Of a stretch of 64,000 nucleotides of DNA, positions 44,188 through 54,663 are shown one piece after another. A model generated the notes under the pieces. It did not search any database and had not been told where the DNA came from. It saw only the letters and a program-made list of their open reading frames with translations. A program made the translations under genes and the position numbers. The DNA lies in NCBI RefSeq assembly GCF_010131535.1, contig NZ_WUBS01000002.1:62001-126000 (forward strand), in the 5' to 3' direction. The DNA comes from Acerihabitans arboris. GTDB taxonomy: Bacteria; Pseudomonadota; Gammaproteobacteria; Enterobacterales; Enterobacteriaceae. How positions within the stretch are numbered: the stretch's first letter is position 1; every line of letters starts with the position of its first letter.

Positions 44188-44507
44188 AATATCCTCAATA
44201 TTATTTTGCAGATGAAACACCGTTATAAAAATATTATTATTTTTATGCAAACAACAAATAATCATTTATATAGATGGATATAATCTTGCATTTAAAAAAA
44301 CCGGGAGGACTACCATTTAATTTTTATGTCCATACAAAAGCCAGATCATCCCGTAATTATGACGAACCCGCAAAAGTTCCAGCCAGGGATAATAAGCAAT
44401 GAAAAATTAGCACTATTTTATTAACAGCATAATTAAGTCGTTCCTCACCGAATATTTTTTCCCTAGGATTTAAATGCAATTCCAGACAGCATTGCTATTC
44501 CCCGCTG
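44188..44507. other. AT-rich gene-free region upstream of the MFS gene
   Basis: About 320 bases, much richer in A+T than the flanks, especially 44205-44300 and 44400-44460. It should hold the promoter of the MFS-sfnB unit. No ORF, repeat or RNA was recognised, and I found no -24/-12 element in it. Confidence 0.5.
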
Positions 44508-44615
44508 TTATTCAGCACGACTTACCGGCACCCATCCCCCCTTGACCAACGGATCGCCGGTGGTCTTCAGGTACTCCTGGACCCGTGGGCCGGCAAAGGC
44601 CTTTTTCGGCTTGTC
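44508..44615 (-). pseudogene. C-terminal remnant of an ABC substrate-binding protein
   Basis: The last 35 codons of a lost gene: DKPKKAFAGPRVQEYLKTT, then GDPLVKGGWVPVSRAE and a stop. The style resembles the C-termini of ABC binding proteins that end a few residues after a final helix, and the position after a MetN-like ATPase fragment fits a MetQ-type gene. The family match is by eye and not firm. Confidence 0.4.
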
Positions 44616-44618
44616 GAT

Positions 44619-44858
44619 TTATCCATCGTTTAAATAAGGCGTGCCTATGGCCAATTGCGAAGCGAAAGTATTTGGCGCCGTGTCCAGCGGGCTGCTGCAT
44701 CTCGCCAGGGTGGATTTCCCCGCGCCGCCGGGACCGACCACCGCGGTGATCGAGCCCGCGCTCACCCGCAGCGAAATATCCTTGAGCACCTCGATGCGCT
44801 GTCCGCCCGGGGCGGGATAGCGCCTGGAGACATTATCGATTTCTATCTTGGCGGCCTC
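44619..44858 (-). pseudogene. N-terminal remnant of a MetN-like ABC ATPase
   Basis: Starting directly after the stop of the NtaA-type gene, the frame reads [20 protein letters not shown], then [20 protein letters not shown], then [11 protein letters not shown]. This is the first ~55 residues of an ABC ATPase with an intact Walker A, most like MetN. After that the similarity stops and the frame ends at 44619. There is no standard start codon in frame after the upstream stop. With the binding-protein tail just downstream, it looks like a metN-metI-metQ-type set collapsed by an internal deletion. Confidence 0.65.
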
Positions 44859-46274
44859 TTATCTGTTGACCACGAGACCGGCCGGAGCCGCGGCGAGACC
44901 GGCGTGCCGATAGCCCGCCGCCGGATGTGGGGCAGCCAGGCGCGCGCCCTGCCTGAACAGTTTTTCCCGCAGCGTGCCGGCGGCATAGTCGCGCTTGTAG
45001 ACCCCACGTTTTTGCAGCTCCGGCACCAGATGCTCCACCACATCGCTAAAGCTCTCGTGCGTCACGGCATAGGCCAGGTTAAAACCGTCGACATCGGTTT
45101 CCTCCACCCAGGATTGCAGCTCGTCGGCCACCGTCTGCGCGCTTCCCACCAGCAACGGGCCGAAACCACCGATGCCGACCCAGTCCGCCAGTCCCTGCAC
45201 CGTCCACTGCCGGTGGGGATCGGCGGTGGAGAAGGTCTCCACCGCCGACTGAATGGCATTGGTGTGCAGGTGTTTCAGCACCTGCCCCGGCTGATACTGG
45301 CCGAAATCAATGCCGGTCCAGCCGGAAATCAGCGCCAGCGCGCCCTCATAGCTGACATAGGATTTATAGTCATGCCATTTCGCCCGCGCCTGCCGGTCGG
45401 TCTGGTCGACGATAACGGTTTGCAGGTTGAAGATCAGGATGGAACGCGGGTCGCGGCCGGCCTCGGCGGCGCGGCGACGGATATCCGCCACGGTTTTTTT
45501 CAGCAACACTTTGGAGGGAACGGCGACAAACACGCATTCGGCGTGCCCGGCGGCAAACTGTTTTCCCCGGCTGGACGCGCCGGCCTGGTACAACACCGGC
45601 GTACGCTGCGGCGACGGCTCGCACAGGTGGATCCCCGGCACCTGAAAGAACGTGCCCTGGTGATTAATCGGGTGGATTTTGCCCGGATCGCTGAAGACGC
45701 GCCGCCCGCGATCGCGCAGCACGGCGCCCTCTTCCCAACTGCCCTCGAGCAATTTGTAAATCACCTGCAGATATTCATCGGCATAGTCATAGCGGGCATC
45801 ATGATCGGTTTGCGCCCGGTGGCCGATATTGCGCGCGCCGCTTTCCAGATATGAGGTGACGATATTCCAGCCGATGCGCCCCTTGGTCAAATGATCCAGC
45901 GTCGACAACCGCCGCGCAAAAGGATAAGGATGCTCGAACGAGAGCGATGCCGTCAGGCCGAAGCCCAGGTGTTCGGTGACCAGGGCCATGGGCGTAATCA
46001 ATGCCAGCGGATCGTTGACCGGCACCTGGGTTGCCTGGCGGATAGCGGCATCGCCGTTGCCGTTGCCGTTCAGCACATCATAGACGCCCAGCACATCGGC
46101 GATGAACAGGCCGTCGAACTTGCCCCGTTCCAGCAGGCGCGCCAGATCGACCCAATACTCCAGGTCTTTATATTGCCAGGAGCGATCGCGCGGGTGCGCC
46201 CATAGGCCCGGCGACTGGTGGCCGACGCAGTTCATATCAAAGGCGTTCAGGCGAATTTCTCGTTGCGATGACAT
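44859..46274 (-). CDS. LLM-class FMNH2-dependent monooxygenase (NtaA/SnaA/DszA family)
   Basis: A 471-residue luciferase-like enzyme. Family marks are LNAFDMNCVGHQSPGLWAHPRDRS at the start (in parts), FDGLFIADVLGVYD, STLDHLTKGRIGWNIVTSYL and PVLYQAGASSRGKQFAAGHAECVFVA. It oxidises small substrates such as aminopolycarboxylates, sulfones or S-modified cysteines (YxeK belongs to this family) with reduced FMN from a partner reductase. It follows ssuD and a short ORF on the same strand and was followed by a now-decayed MetN-like ATPase. Start ATG 46274 gives the family N-terminus. Confidence 0.85.
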   Translation of the reverse strand: MSSQREIRLNAFDMNCVGHQSPGLWAHPRDRSWQYKDLEYWVDLARLLERGKFDGLFIADVLGVYDVLNGNGNGDAAIRQATQVPVNDPLALITPMALVTEHLGFGLTASLSFEHPYPFARRLSTLDHLTKGRIGWNIVTSYLESGARNIGHRAQTDHDARYDYADEYLQVIYKLLEGSWEEGAVLRDRGRRVFSDPGKIHPINHQGTFFQVPGIHLCEPSPQRTPVLYQAGASSRGKQFAAGHAECVFVAVPSKVLLKKTVADIRRRAAEAGRDPRSILIFNLQTVIVDQTDRQARAKWHDYKSYVSYEGALALISGWTGIDFGQYQPGQVLKHLHTNAIQSAVETFSTADPHRQWTVQGLADWVGIGGFGPLLVGSAQTVADELQSWVEETDVDGFNLAYAVTHESFSDVVEHLVPELQKRGVYKRDYAAGTLREKLFRQGARLAAPHPAAGYRHAGLAAAPAGLVVNR

Positions 46275-46371
46275 AGCTTCTCCAGGGTTGGCATACCCCG
46301 TCCAGGCGCGGGCCAGGCGGAGTCATTATTATCGGGTAACCAAAAACAGGCTCAGGTGTTACATCAGGGAA

Positions 46372-46581
46372 CTAACGCCGCGACGGCGGACATCGCCCGT
46401 CAGGGGCGGATGACGCCAGCAGGGCAAGCAACTGCGTGGCCAGGGCCTGGGCATGTTCGGCCGCCTGCGGCAGGCCCATCAATTGGCCAAAACGCCCCCG
46501 TGCCGCCGGTCCCGCCACCAGCAGGCGCGGGTCGGCCGGGCCGGTGCCGATGAACACGATGCGCGTACGGGCGGCCATCAT
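46372..46581 (-). CDS. Short ORF, resembling the C-terminal tail of an FAD/NAD(P)-binding protein
   Basis: A 69-residue ORF coupled to ssuD by overlapping ATG/TGA codons. It reads [20 protein letters not shown] and [16 protein letters not shown], which resembles the ends of some FAD/NAD(P)-binding oxidoreductases where the product strand carries a G-P-x-A/T-R-G motif. As only a tail is present it may be a remnant of a reductase that once served ssuD. It could also be a small protein in its own right. I am not sure of the family. Confidence 0.4.
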   Translation of the reverse strand: MMAARTRIVFIGTGPADPRLLVAGPAARGRFGQLMGLPQAAEHAQALATQLLALLASSAPDGRCPPSRR

Positions 46582-47750
46582 GAGTCCTTACCGATCTTGC
46601 CCGGGCGCTTGTCCCCGCCGATGGTTTCGCCAAACGGGCCGGTGTTGACGCCGCGCACGCCGTTGCCCGCCGGCTGCGCCAGGGGCAGCAGCGGCATGAC
46701 CAGTTCGGCAAAACGGTGGGCCTCTTCCAGGTGGGGATATCCCGACAGCACGAAGTGGGTAATCCCCAGCGCCTGATACTCGCGGATGCGATCGGCCACC
46801 TGCTGTGGACTGCCGACCAGCGCGGTGCCCGCGCCGCCGCGCACCAGGCCGACGCCCGCCCAGAGGTTGGGACCGATGCGCAGGCCGTCGCGCGACCCGC
46901 CGTGCAGGGCGCTCATGCGCCGCTGGCCGGTGGAGTCCATGCGGGCGAAAATTTTCTGCGCGTCGGCGATGGTGGCGTCGTCCAGATGGCTGATCAGCCG
47001 ATCGGCGGCGGCCCAGGCCTCCTCTTCCGTTTCCCGCACGATGACATGCAGCCTGATGCCATAATCCAGGGTACGCCCCCGCTGTTCGGCGCGCCGGCGC
47101 ACCTCGGCCAATTTTTCCGCCACCTGCCCCACCGGTTCGCCCCAGGTCAGGTAAGTATCAATCTGGCCGGCGGCGACATCGATCGCCTCGGGCGAGGAGC
47201 CGCCGAAAAACAGCGGCGGGCCGTCGGGCTGAACCGGCGGGAACAGCAGCTCGGCGCCTTCGACCCGGATATGTTTACCCTGGAAATCCACCTTTTCGCC
47301 CTTCAGCAGGCGCTGGTAAACCGTCAGGAACTCATGCGTCACCTCGTAACGCTCTGCGTGGCTCAGGAAGATACCGTCGCCTTTGTTTTCCACCGGATCG
47401 CCGCCGGTCACCACATTTATCAGCACCCGCCCGCCGGAGAGACGATCGAGCGTCGCCGCCATTCGCGCCGCAAGGCTTGGCGGCTGCAGGCCGGGGCGAA
47501 CCGCCACCAGATATCGCAGGCGGCGGGTAATGGGCGCCAGCGCCGCGGCGACCAGCCATGAATCCTCGCAGCTTTTGCCGGTCGGGATCAGCACGCCGTA
47601 ATAACCCAGGTTATCCGCCGCCAGCGCCACCTGCTGAAGATAAGACAAATCCACCGCCCTGCCGCCCGCGGTGGTGCCCAGGTAGCGTCCATCGCCATGG
47701 GTGGGCAAAAACCACAATACGTTTATTTTATCGCTGGTCTGCTGGCTCAT
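46578..47750 (-). CDS. ssuD: Alkanesulfonate monooxygenase
   Basis: A 390-residue FMNH2-dependent enzyme that splits alkanesulfonates into aldehyde and sulfite. It matches SsuD throughout: [16 protein letters not shown], the CEDSW segment, [41 protein letters not shown] (in parts), and [13 protein letters not shown]. It is divergent from the sigma54-SsuA fusion regulator, and a -24/-12 promoter faces it with a leader of about 60 bases. AGGGA precedes the ATG. No SsuE-type flavin reductase is in the window. The downstream LLM monooxygenase may be in the same transcript. Confidence 0.93.
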   Translation of the reverse strand: MSQQTSDKINVLWFLPTHGDGRYLGTTAGGRAVDLSYLQQVALAADNLGYYGVLIPTGKSCEDSWLVAAALAPITRRLRYLVAVRPGLQPPSLAARMAATLDRLSGGRVLINVVTGGDPVENKGDGIFLSHAERYEVTHEFLTVYQRLLKGEKVDFQGKHIRVEGAELLFPPVQPDGPPLFFGGSSPEAIDVAAGQIDTYLTWGEPVGQVAEKLAEVRRRAEQRGRTLDYGIRLHVIVRETEEEAWAAADRLISHLDDATIADAQKIFARMDSTGQRRMSALHGGSRDGLRIGPNLWAGVGLVRGGAGTALVGSPQQVADRIREYQALGITHFVLSGYPHLEEAHRFAELVMPLLPLAQPAGNGVRGVNTGPFGETIGGDKRPGKIGKDS

Positions 47751-47819
47751 TATGCATTCCCTATATAACTATATTCGTAATTTATCGAAAGGAGGTTAAC
47801 CTTTGGTTATAAAAGAGAT

Positions 47820-47835
47820 AGCACGCGGCGTGCCA
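47820..47835 (-). promoter_or_regulatory. Sigma54 (-24/-12) promoter of ssuD
   Basis: Read on the - strand the sequence is TGGCACG-CCGC-GTGCT, matching the consensus TGGCACG-N4-TTGCW at all -24 positions and in TGC(T) at -12, with exact spacing. It places the transcription start about 60 bases before the ssuD ATG. The divergent gene encodes a sigma54 activator. Confidence 0.78.
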
Positions 47836-47895
47836 GGCTGAAAATTTATTTTTCTTGATATATATCAATCTTTTGTGATGTTGTCTCGCGCCGCC

Positions 47896-47917
47896 CGCTG
47901 CTGCCGGTGCAACAGCG
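47896..47917. promoter_or_regulatory. Upstream activator site 1 (inverted repeat)
   Basis: CGCTGCTGC-CGGT-GCAACAGCG pairs at 8 of 9 positions. It is about 85-110 bases upstream of the predicted ssuD transcription start, a usual enhancer distance for sigma54 activators. Confidence 0.55.
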
Positions 47918-47930
47918 TATGGCCGGGGCC

Positions 47931-47946
47931 TGCTGCATTGGCAGCA
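47931..47946. promoter_or_regulatory. Upstream activator site 2 (inverted repeat)
   Basis: TGCTGC-ATTG-GCAGCA has perfect 6-bp arms. Its centre is 32 bases (three helical turns) from that of site 1, and both share TGCTGC/GCA-CA half-site character, as expected for side-by-side dimers of one Fis-type activator. Confidence 0.55.
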
Positions 47947-48060
47947 ATGGGGCGGGAAAAGGCCTCGCCCGGCCGGGCGCCTTAGGATAAGCTTTTTTGG
48001 CCAGCAACCATGCAATGGCGAATTGACGTATTGTTCAGCCAAATGACCTGGAGCCGTATC

Positions 48061-50019
<1,959 letters not shown>

Positions 50020-50345
50020 TGTAAAGGCGCCGGCGTTCGAATAACCCGGCAGCAATGCCAGCCCGGTGGCCGGGAGCCGTTTTTGCGGCATATAGCGGCG
50101 CTTTTGATGGCGGATGCAGTATTGATATATAGATAATAACGATAAAAATATCGTCCTATGGGCATTGACGAATCAATTATTCCCTCCCGACGAACCTCTG
50201 TTTCATATCAAAGAGCCTCAATGATAAACCAGGGGACGCCTTTCATCGTCAAAAACTATATATGATTGATTTGTCGAGCTTTATATTGCTTGGCTCGCGG
50301 TGTTCAGCTAGCATGGCTGGTATATGATTATCATGGACCTTAAGC
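50020..50345. other. 326-base gene-free region
   Basis: Between the fusion regulator and the phosphodiesterase gene. The first 90 bases are GC-rich; the rest is AT-rich and likely carries the promoter of the phosphodiesterase gene. No ORF, terminator with a U run, or RNA gene was recognised. Confidence 0.5.
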
Positions 50346-52010
50346 ATGTTGGTGAAAAAAAACCTCCTTCGTTTCGATATTCTTCTGTCGGCGCTGGAAC
50401 AGGCAATGGATGCGGTAGTGGTTATAGATGATGTGAGTAATGTCTTATTTTTTAACCATCGGGCCGAGAGTTTGTGGGGTTTTAGTCGTCATGAAATTAT
50501 CGGACGCCGGCTGGTGTTGCCCGGAATAACGCTATCCGATCGGGACGAAGGCCTGCATGCGGAATATGTCGGCAAGCGGCGCAATGTGCAAATCAGACGC
50601 AAAGACGGCCAGGAAATATGGGTTTCCCTCGCATTGTCAAAAATTGAGACGACAGGGAAACAGTATTATATGGGCACATTAAATCATGCTGAAATAGACG
50701 AGCCGGCCGGCGAAGTATATTCCATTATGAAACAATCCCATTTCGACCCCTTAACCGCATTACCCAACCGCAGGTATCAATATCAGCATATTGATGAACT
50801 GCTAAAATCCGGCAAACAGCAAAGCATCGCGATCTTTTTTATTGACCTGGTGCATTTTAAAGACGTCAACACTACGCTCGGTTATGCCGCGGGGGACGCG
50901 GTGCTGATAAAAATTGCCCGCCGATTCGAGGAGCACCTGGCAAAGGAGGCGTTTATCAGCCGGTCGAACAGCGATTCCTTTGTTCTGGTGGCCGCCGATT
51001 GCGATGCCCGCCGCGCGGTGATGCTGGCGGAAAAAATCCAGGCCCTGTTCCGCATGCCGTTTGACGTGTCGGGGTTTGCCCTGGATATTTCCGCCAGCAT
51101 CGGCGTCAGCGTTTACCCGGAACACGGCAACGACAGGGATACCCTGCTGCGGCATGCCAACATTGCGACGCACAGCGGCAGGATGCCGGCCAACGGCGGC
51201 CATTTATTCTTCAGCCCGGATATGAACCAGGTCGATCAGGAGCGGCAGTTACTCGCCACGGCATTAAAATCAGCCATCGCCAGGAAGCAGCTGCGCCTAC
51301 ATTACCAACCGCAAATCTGGTTAAAGGACGGCAGGCTTTATGGCGTTGAAGCCCTGGCGCGCTGGCGCGATCCGATCCTCGGCGATGTCTCGCCGGCAAA
51401 ATTTATTACCCTGGCGGAGGAAATTGGCGAAATCGAGGCCATCGGCCGCTGGTCGCTGCGCGAGGCCTGCCGGCAAATGGCGGAGTGGCGCGCCGACGCC
51501 GTACCGATCCCGGTCGTATCGGTTAATCTTTCGCCCATAAATTTTTATAATAGCAACCTGCCGGAATTTATCGCCGGTTTGCTGAAGGAATACCGTCTGC
51601 CGGCGGCATGCCTGACGGTGGAAATTACCGAAGGCGTGATGATGAACCAGCGTCCGGAAACGGAAAAAGTGATTTGCGCTGTGCGCGACCTGGGCGTGGG
51701 ATTATCGATGGACGATTTCGGCACCGGCTATTCCAGCTTGTCGCGGCTGGCGCATCTGCCGATGACCGAGCTCAAGATAGACCAAAGCTTTATGCAGGAT
51801 TTTCAGGAGGGGAGCAAAACCAAGGCGATTGCCACGACGGTGGTGCGCATCGGGCAGAGCCTGCGTCAAACCGTGGTCGCGGAGGGCGTGGAAACCGAAA
51901 TGCAGAAACAGCAACTGCAGGCGCTGCAATGCAATATTGCCCAGGGTTTTTTGTATTCCAGGGCATTAAAGGCGGCCGATCTGGTCGCCTGGGTCAACGG
52001 ACAGTGGTAA
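50346..52010 (+). CDS. PAS-GGDEF-EAL protein, DosP-like c-di-GMP phosphodiesterase
   Basis: A 554-residue protein. Residues about 12-120 are a PAS domain close to the haem PAS of E. coli DosP, with a His at 71 (GLHAEYV) aligning with the proximal haem ligand; the loop with the distal Met of DosP is shorter here. The GGDEF domain is degenerate (NSDSF in place of GGDEF), so it should not make c-di-GMP. The EAL domain is complete: YGVEALARW, VNLSP, TVEITEGVMM, MDDFGTGYSSL, LKIDQSFM, VVAEGVE. It therefore most likely hydrolyses c-di-GMP under oxygen or redox control. It lies beside the cellulose operon, whose synthase is activated by c-di-GMP. It lacks the second PAS and the linker of DosP. Confidence 0.85.
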   Translation: MLVKKNLLRFDILLSALEQAMDAVVVIDDVSNVLFFNHRAESLWGFSRHEIIGRRLVLPGITLSDRDEGLHAEYVGKRRNVQIRRKDGQEIWVSLALSKIETTGKQYYMGTLNHAEIDEPAGEVYSIMKQSHFDPLTALPNRRYQYQHIDELLKSGKQQSIAIFFIDLVHFKDVNTTLGYAAGDAVLIKIARRFEEHLAKEAFISRSNSDSFVLVAADCDARRAVMLAEKIQALFRMPFDVSGFALDISASIGVSVYPEHGNDRDTLLRHANIATHSGRMPANGGHLFFSPDMNQVDQERQLLATALKSAIARKQLRLHYQPQIWLKDGRLYGVEALARWRDPILGDVSPAKFITLAEEIGEIEAIGRWSLREACRQMAEWRADAVPIPVVSVNLSPINFYNSNLPEFIAGLLKEYRLPAACLTVEITEGVMMNQRPETEKVICAVRDLGVGLSMDDFGTGYSSLSRLAHLPMTELKIDQSFMQDFQEGSKTKAIATTVVRIGQSLRQTVVAEGVETEMQKQQLQALQCNIAQGFLYSRALKAADLVAWVNGQW

Positions 52011-52306
52011 ACACCGGCGGCAAACCGGGTCGGGACGGCGCAAAGCGGACGAGACGGCATGGGCCGCCCCGTCCTGAGAGGATAAACACCGGTAAACAAT
52101 CGGATACGCCATGCCGGTAATCCATTCGGGATAAGCGATGTGCTGTTGGTAAATAAGATAGAAATTTTAATATTAAATGCTGAATATTTTATTTATCAAA
52201 ATATTTAATCATACTCTATGCAGCGCTCTCCAGGTACGGTGAAAATAACAATGCCTCAACAACCGGCAAGGGTGAATTAAATGAGCATTAGGCTATCAGT
52301 GGCTGA

Positions 52307-53224
52307 TCAAATATTCTCAACTCTTTTCATTGTAAAGTGGTTTTCCATATAGTTGCGGATCATGGCGGTAAGTTGCTCGAAACGTTCCCGCAATGAATCC
52401 CCATGGCGAAATACCAGCACCACCGCGCGTTTTGGTTCCGGGTCAAAACAGGGAAGATAACGAATGGCCTCATCCTTATGCTGTTGCGATACTGCCAGCA
52501 AAGGCACCAGTGCCATGCCGCGATTAGCCGCCACCATGCTTTTAATGGTTTCCAGGTTGGTGACCTGAAAGCGCGTATCCTCGTCGGCGTCGAACTGATA
52601 GCAATATTTTTTGACTTGCCAACGTAAACAATTGCCGTCATCAAGCATCAGCAGCTTTTGGCCCTTTAATTCCGACATGGAAATGGTTTCCCGTCCGGCC
52701 AAAGGATTATCCATACCTACCGCCAATCGCATCGGCTCCTCAAACAGCAGCGGCGCGACAAAGGATTCGGTCTCGCGCACCCGGCTCATGATGGCGCACT
52801 CAATTTTTCCTTTCTCCAGTAAATCAACCAGTTGATGCGTTTTTGCTTCATGAAGGTAAAGTTGTAATTTGGGAAATTTACGCCCCACCGCCATGGCTAA
52901 ATGAGGGAACAAATAAGGCGCAATGGTCGGAATAATGCCGATATGCAAAGAGGCGGGCATGGCATTTTGTTTCATGGCGGCCATATTCTTCAATACTTTA
53001 AGTTCCCGCAATACCGTCCTGGTTTGGTCAACCAACATCAGTCCGTTTTGCGTAAAACTGACTTTCCTGGTGGTTCGTTCCAATAACTTAAGCCCCAGTT
53101 CGTCCTCCAATTTTCTTACTTGTCCGCTTAAGGTCGGTTGACTGACATGACAAGCTTCCGCCGCTCTTTGAAAATGATTGTATTCCGCAAGTGCAACCAA
53201 ATATTCTAAAACACGTATGTTCAT
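52307..53224 (-). CDS. oxyR: OxyR-type LysR regulator
   Basis: A 305-residue protein, exactly the length of E. coli OxyR. The HTH (HFQRAAEACHVSQPTLSGQV, then RKLEDELGLKLLERTTRKV) is nearly identical to OxyR, and both redox cysteines are at the OxyR positions, C199 and C208 (DDGNCLRWQVKKYCYQ), so peroxide-driven disulfide formation is possible. Identity elsewhere is clearly lower than between enterobacterial OxyR orthologues, so this is probably a paralogue. It is convergent with the phosphodiesterase gene and lies beyond the end of the cellulose operon. Symbol given for family, not proven orthology. Confidence 0.78.
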   Translation of the reverse strand: MNIRVLEYLVALAEYNHFQRAAEACHVSQPTLSGQVRKLEDELGLKLLERTTRKVSFTQNGLMLVDQTRTVLRELKVLKNMAAMKQNAMPASLHIGIIPTIAPYLFPHLAMAVGRKFPKLQLYLHEAKTHQLVDLLEKGKIECAIMSRVRETESFVAPLLFEEPMRLAVGMDNPLAGRETISMSELKGQKLLMLDDGNCLRWQVKKYCYQFDADEDTRFQVTNLETIKSMVAANRGMALVPLLAVSQQHKDEAIRYLPCFDPEPKRAVVLVFRHGDSLRERFEQLTAMIRNYMENHFTMKRVENI

Positions 53225-53560
53225 CTTTTCCCCTGAATGACCCGTTTTGAATATGAAAATATTAAGCTACGCACGCATAACGTTGCGCCGAGATTAAGGC
53301 GACATTTTGTTATTATTCAGTTTCACACTATACCAACCTTTCATTAACTCTTTTCATTCTATCAATCGGATATTTTTTACGCGCATAAAAATACCTCCGC
53401 TCTCGCTTTTAATTTGCGAAAAGAACAGAGTTTTAATCGTCAACTATAAACCAAATTATTGTTAATTAGCCATGCTAAGCAATTGGTTAATATTCGCGAT
53501 TGCAATTGGAAACATTATTTACGATTAATTTTCCATAGCGCGCTATTGTGTTTTAATAAT
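53225..53560. other. 336-base AT-rich region between the oxyR-type gene and bcsZ
   Basis: Holds the promoter of the OxyR-type gene and the 3' end of the cellulose transcript. A 12-bp palindrome ATAGCGCGCTAT lies at 53535-53546, 15 bases after the bcsZ stop, followed by U-rich sequence only on the + strand. No coding sequence was seen. Confidence 0.5.
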
Positions 53561-54568
53561 TTATTCAACCCGTCGATGTTGGGCATAAAAGGCCAATAGA
53601 TGCAAACTGGCCGAGTAATAGTCTTCATCCCTGGCCAGGGTGGCGGCAATCGGCGCTTTGCCCGCCAGGATGAGGTCCCGCACCGCCAGCATACCCGTGG
53701 TCATGGCATATTCCGCCGTTTGGTTTTTGACCACATCGATCCATGCCGGCGCTACGCCGCGGCTATATTTTGACCAATATTTGATGTAGGGCGCCATGGT
53801 ATCGTCCGCTATTCCCGCCCAGCTTAAATAGAGCGGGATGCGAACAGCGTCGAAGCTGAAACGCGGCGGCCAGCCCACCGCCGGAGAAAATTGCCCGGCC
53901 TGATCCAGGTCTACCCAATCGGTGGGCAAGCCGTCATCGCCAAAGCGCATGTTGATTAACTGCAGCCTGCCGCTGTTGATCAGGGTTTGCCAAATTTCAT
54001 TGTGGCTGGACTGATAGAAATCGCGCCAGGCGGGAAAAATAAAGTAGGAGGGGTTCAAGGTGACGCGCCCTGGATGGGTAAAGCCATCCACGCCTGGCAA
54101 CATAACGGTGTAGCCGCCAAAGGAAACAATGGCATGATTAATCAAAGACGTTTGTATCAGGCTGGAAACCAGTAAATAGCGCTTATCATTCCATTTTTGT
54201 CCCGCCATCAGCAACGCCCAGGCAATAAGCGTATCGCCGTCGGATGCGGTGTTGGCATCGGCAATGGGTACCTTCGCCTGCGGCTCGTAACGCCATGCGA
54301 ACAATCCCACGTCATCCCGATAGAGCGTTTGCCGGGTCCATGACCAGATATGGTCAAAAGCCGGTTTGTCATCATTAAACACCGCCAGCAACATGCCGAA
54401 CCCCTGCCCCTCGGAATGGCTGATATCATGGTTGCCGGTATCGATAACCCGGCCGTCGGGCGACACAAAGGCCCGTTTGTATTGTTGCCAGGCGCTTTCG
54501 CCGGCATTGGCGGAGCAGGCCGCTATTGCCAGCGATACTGAAAAAAGCAGCCTATAAAGGAATTTCAC
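53561..54568 (-). CDS. bcsZ: Cellulase of the cellulose synthesis complex (GH8 endoglucanase)
   Basis: A 335-residue periplasmic endo-1,4-beta-glucanase. It has a Sec signal (ending near ACSANA) and the GH8 motifs SEGQGFGMLLAVFNDD (catalytic Glu), ASDGDTLIAWALLMAG and NPSYFIFPAWRDF. BcsZ trims nascent cellulose and affects export. It is the last gene of the cellulose operon, 95 bases after galU. Confidence 0.92.
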   Translation of the reverse strand: MKFLYRLLFSVSLAIAACSANAGESAWQQYKRAFVSPDGRVIDTGNHDISHSEGQGFGMLLAVFNDDKPAFDHIWSWTRQTLYRDDVGLFAWRYEPQAKVPIADANTASDGDTLIAWALLMAGQKWNDKRYLLVSSLIQTSLINHAIVSFGGYTVMLPGVDGFTHPGRVTLNPSYFIFPAWRDFYQSSHNEIWQTLINSGRLQLINMRFGDDGLPTDWVDLDQAGQFSPAVGWPPRFSFDAVRIPLYLSWAGIADDTMAPYIKYWSKYSRGVAPAWIDVVKNQTAEYAMTTGMLAVRDLILAGKAPIAATLARDEDYYSASLHLLAFYAQHRRVE

Positions 54569-54663
54569 GTCGTTAGCCTCCCACAGGTGGTTACTGAAAA
54601 AGAAAATATCCGCTCGGATAAGCGGATAACGCGCAACGCACTTTTATTGCCGCGGCTTGTCGC

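Noticed and set aside
46275-46371. Possible -24/-12 promoter upstream of the NtaA-type monooxygenase
   Set aside because: A TGG...TGC pair exists but its spacing is one base short and the rest does not match; transcription from ssuD is more likely.
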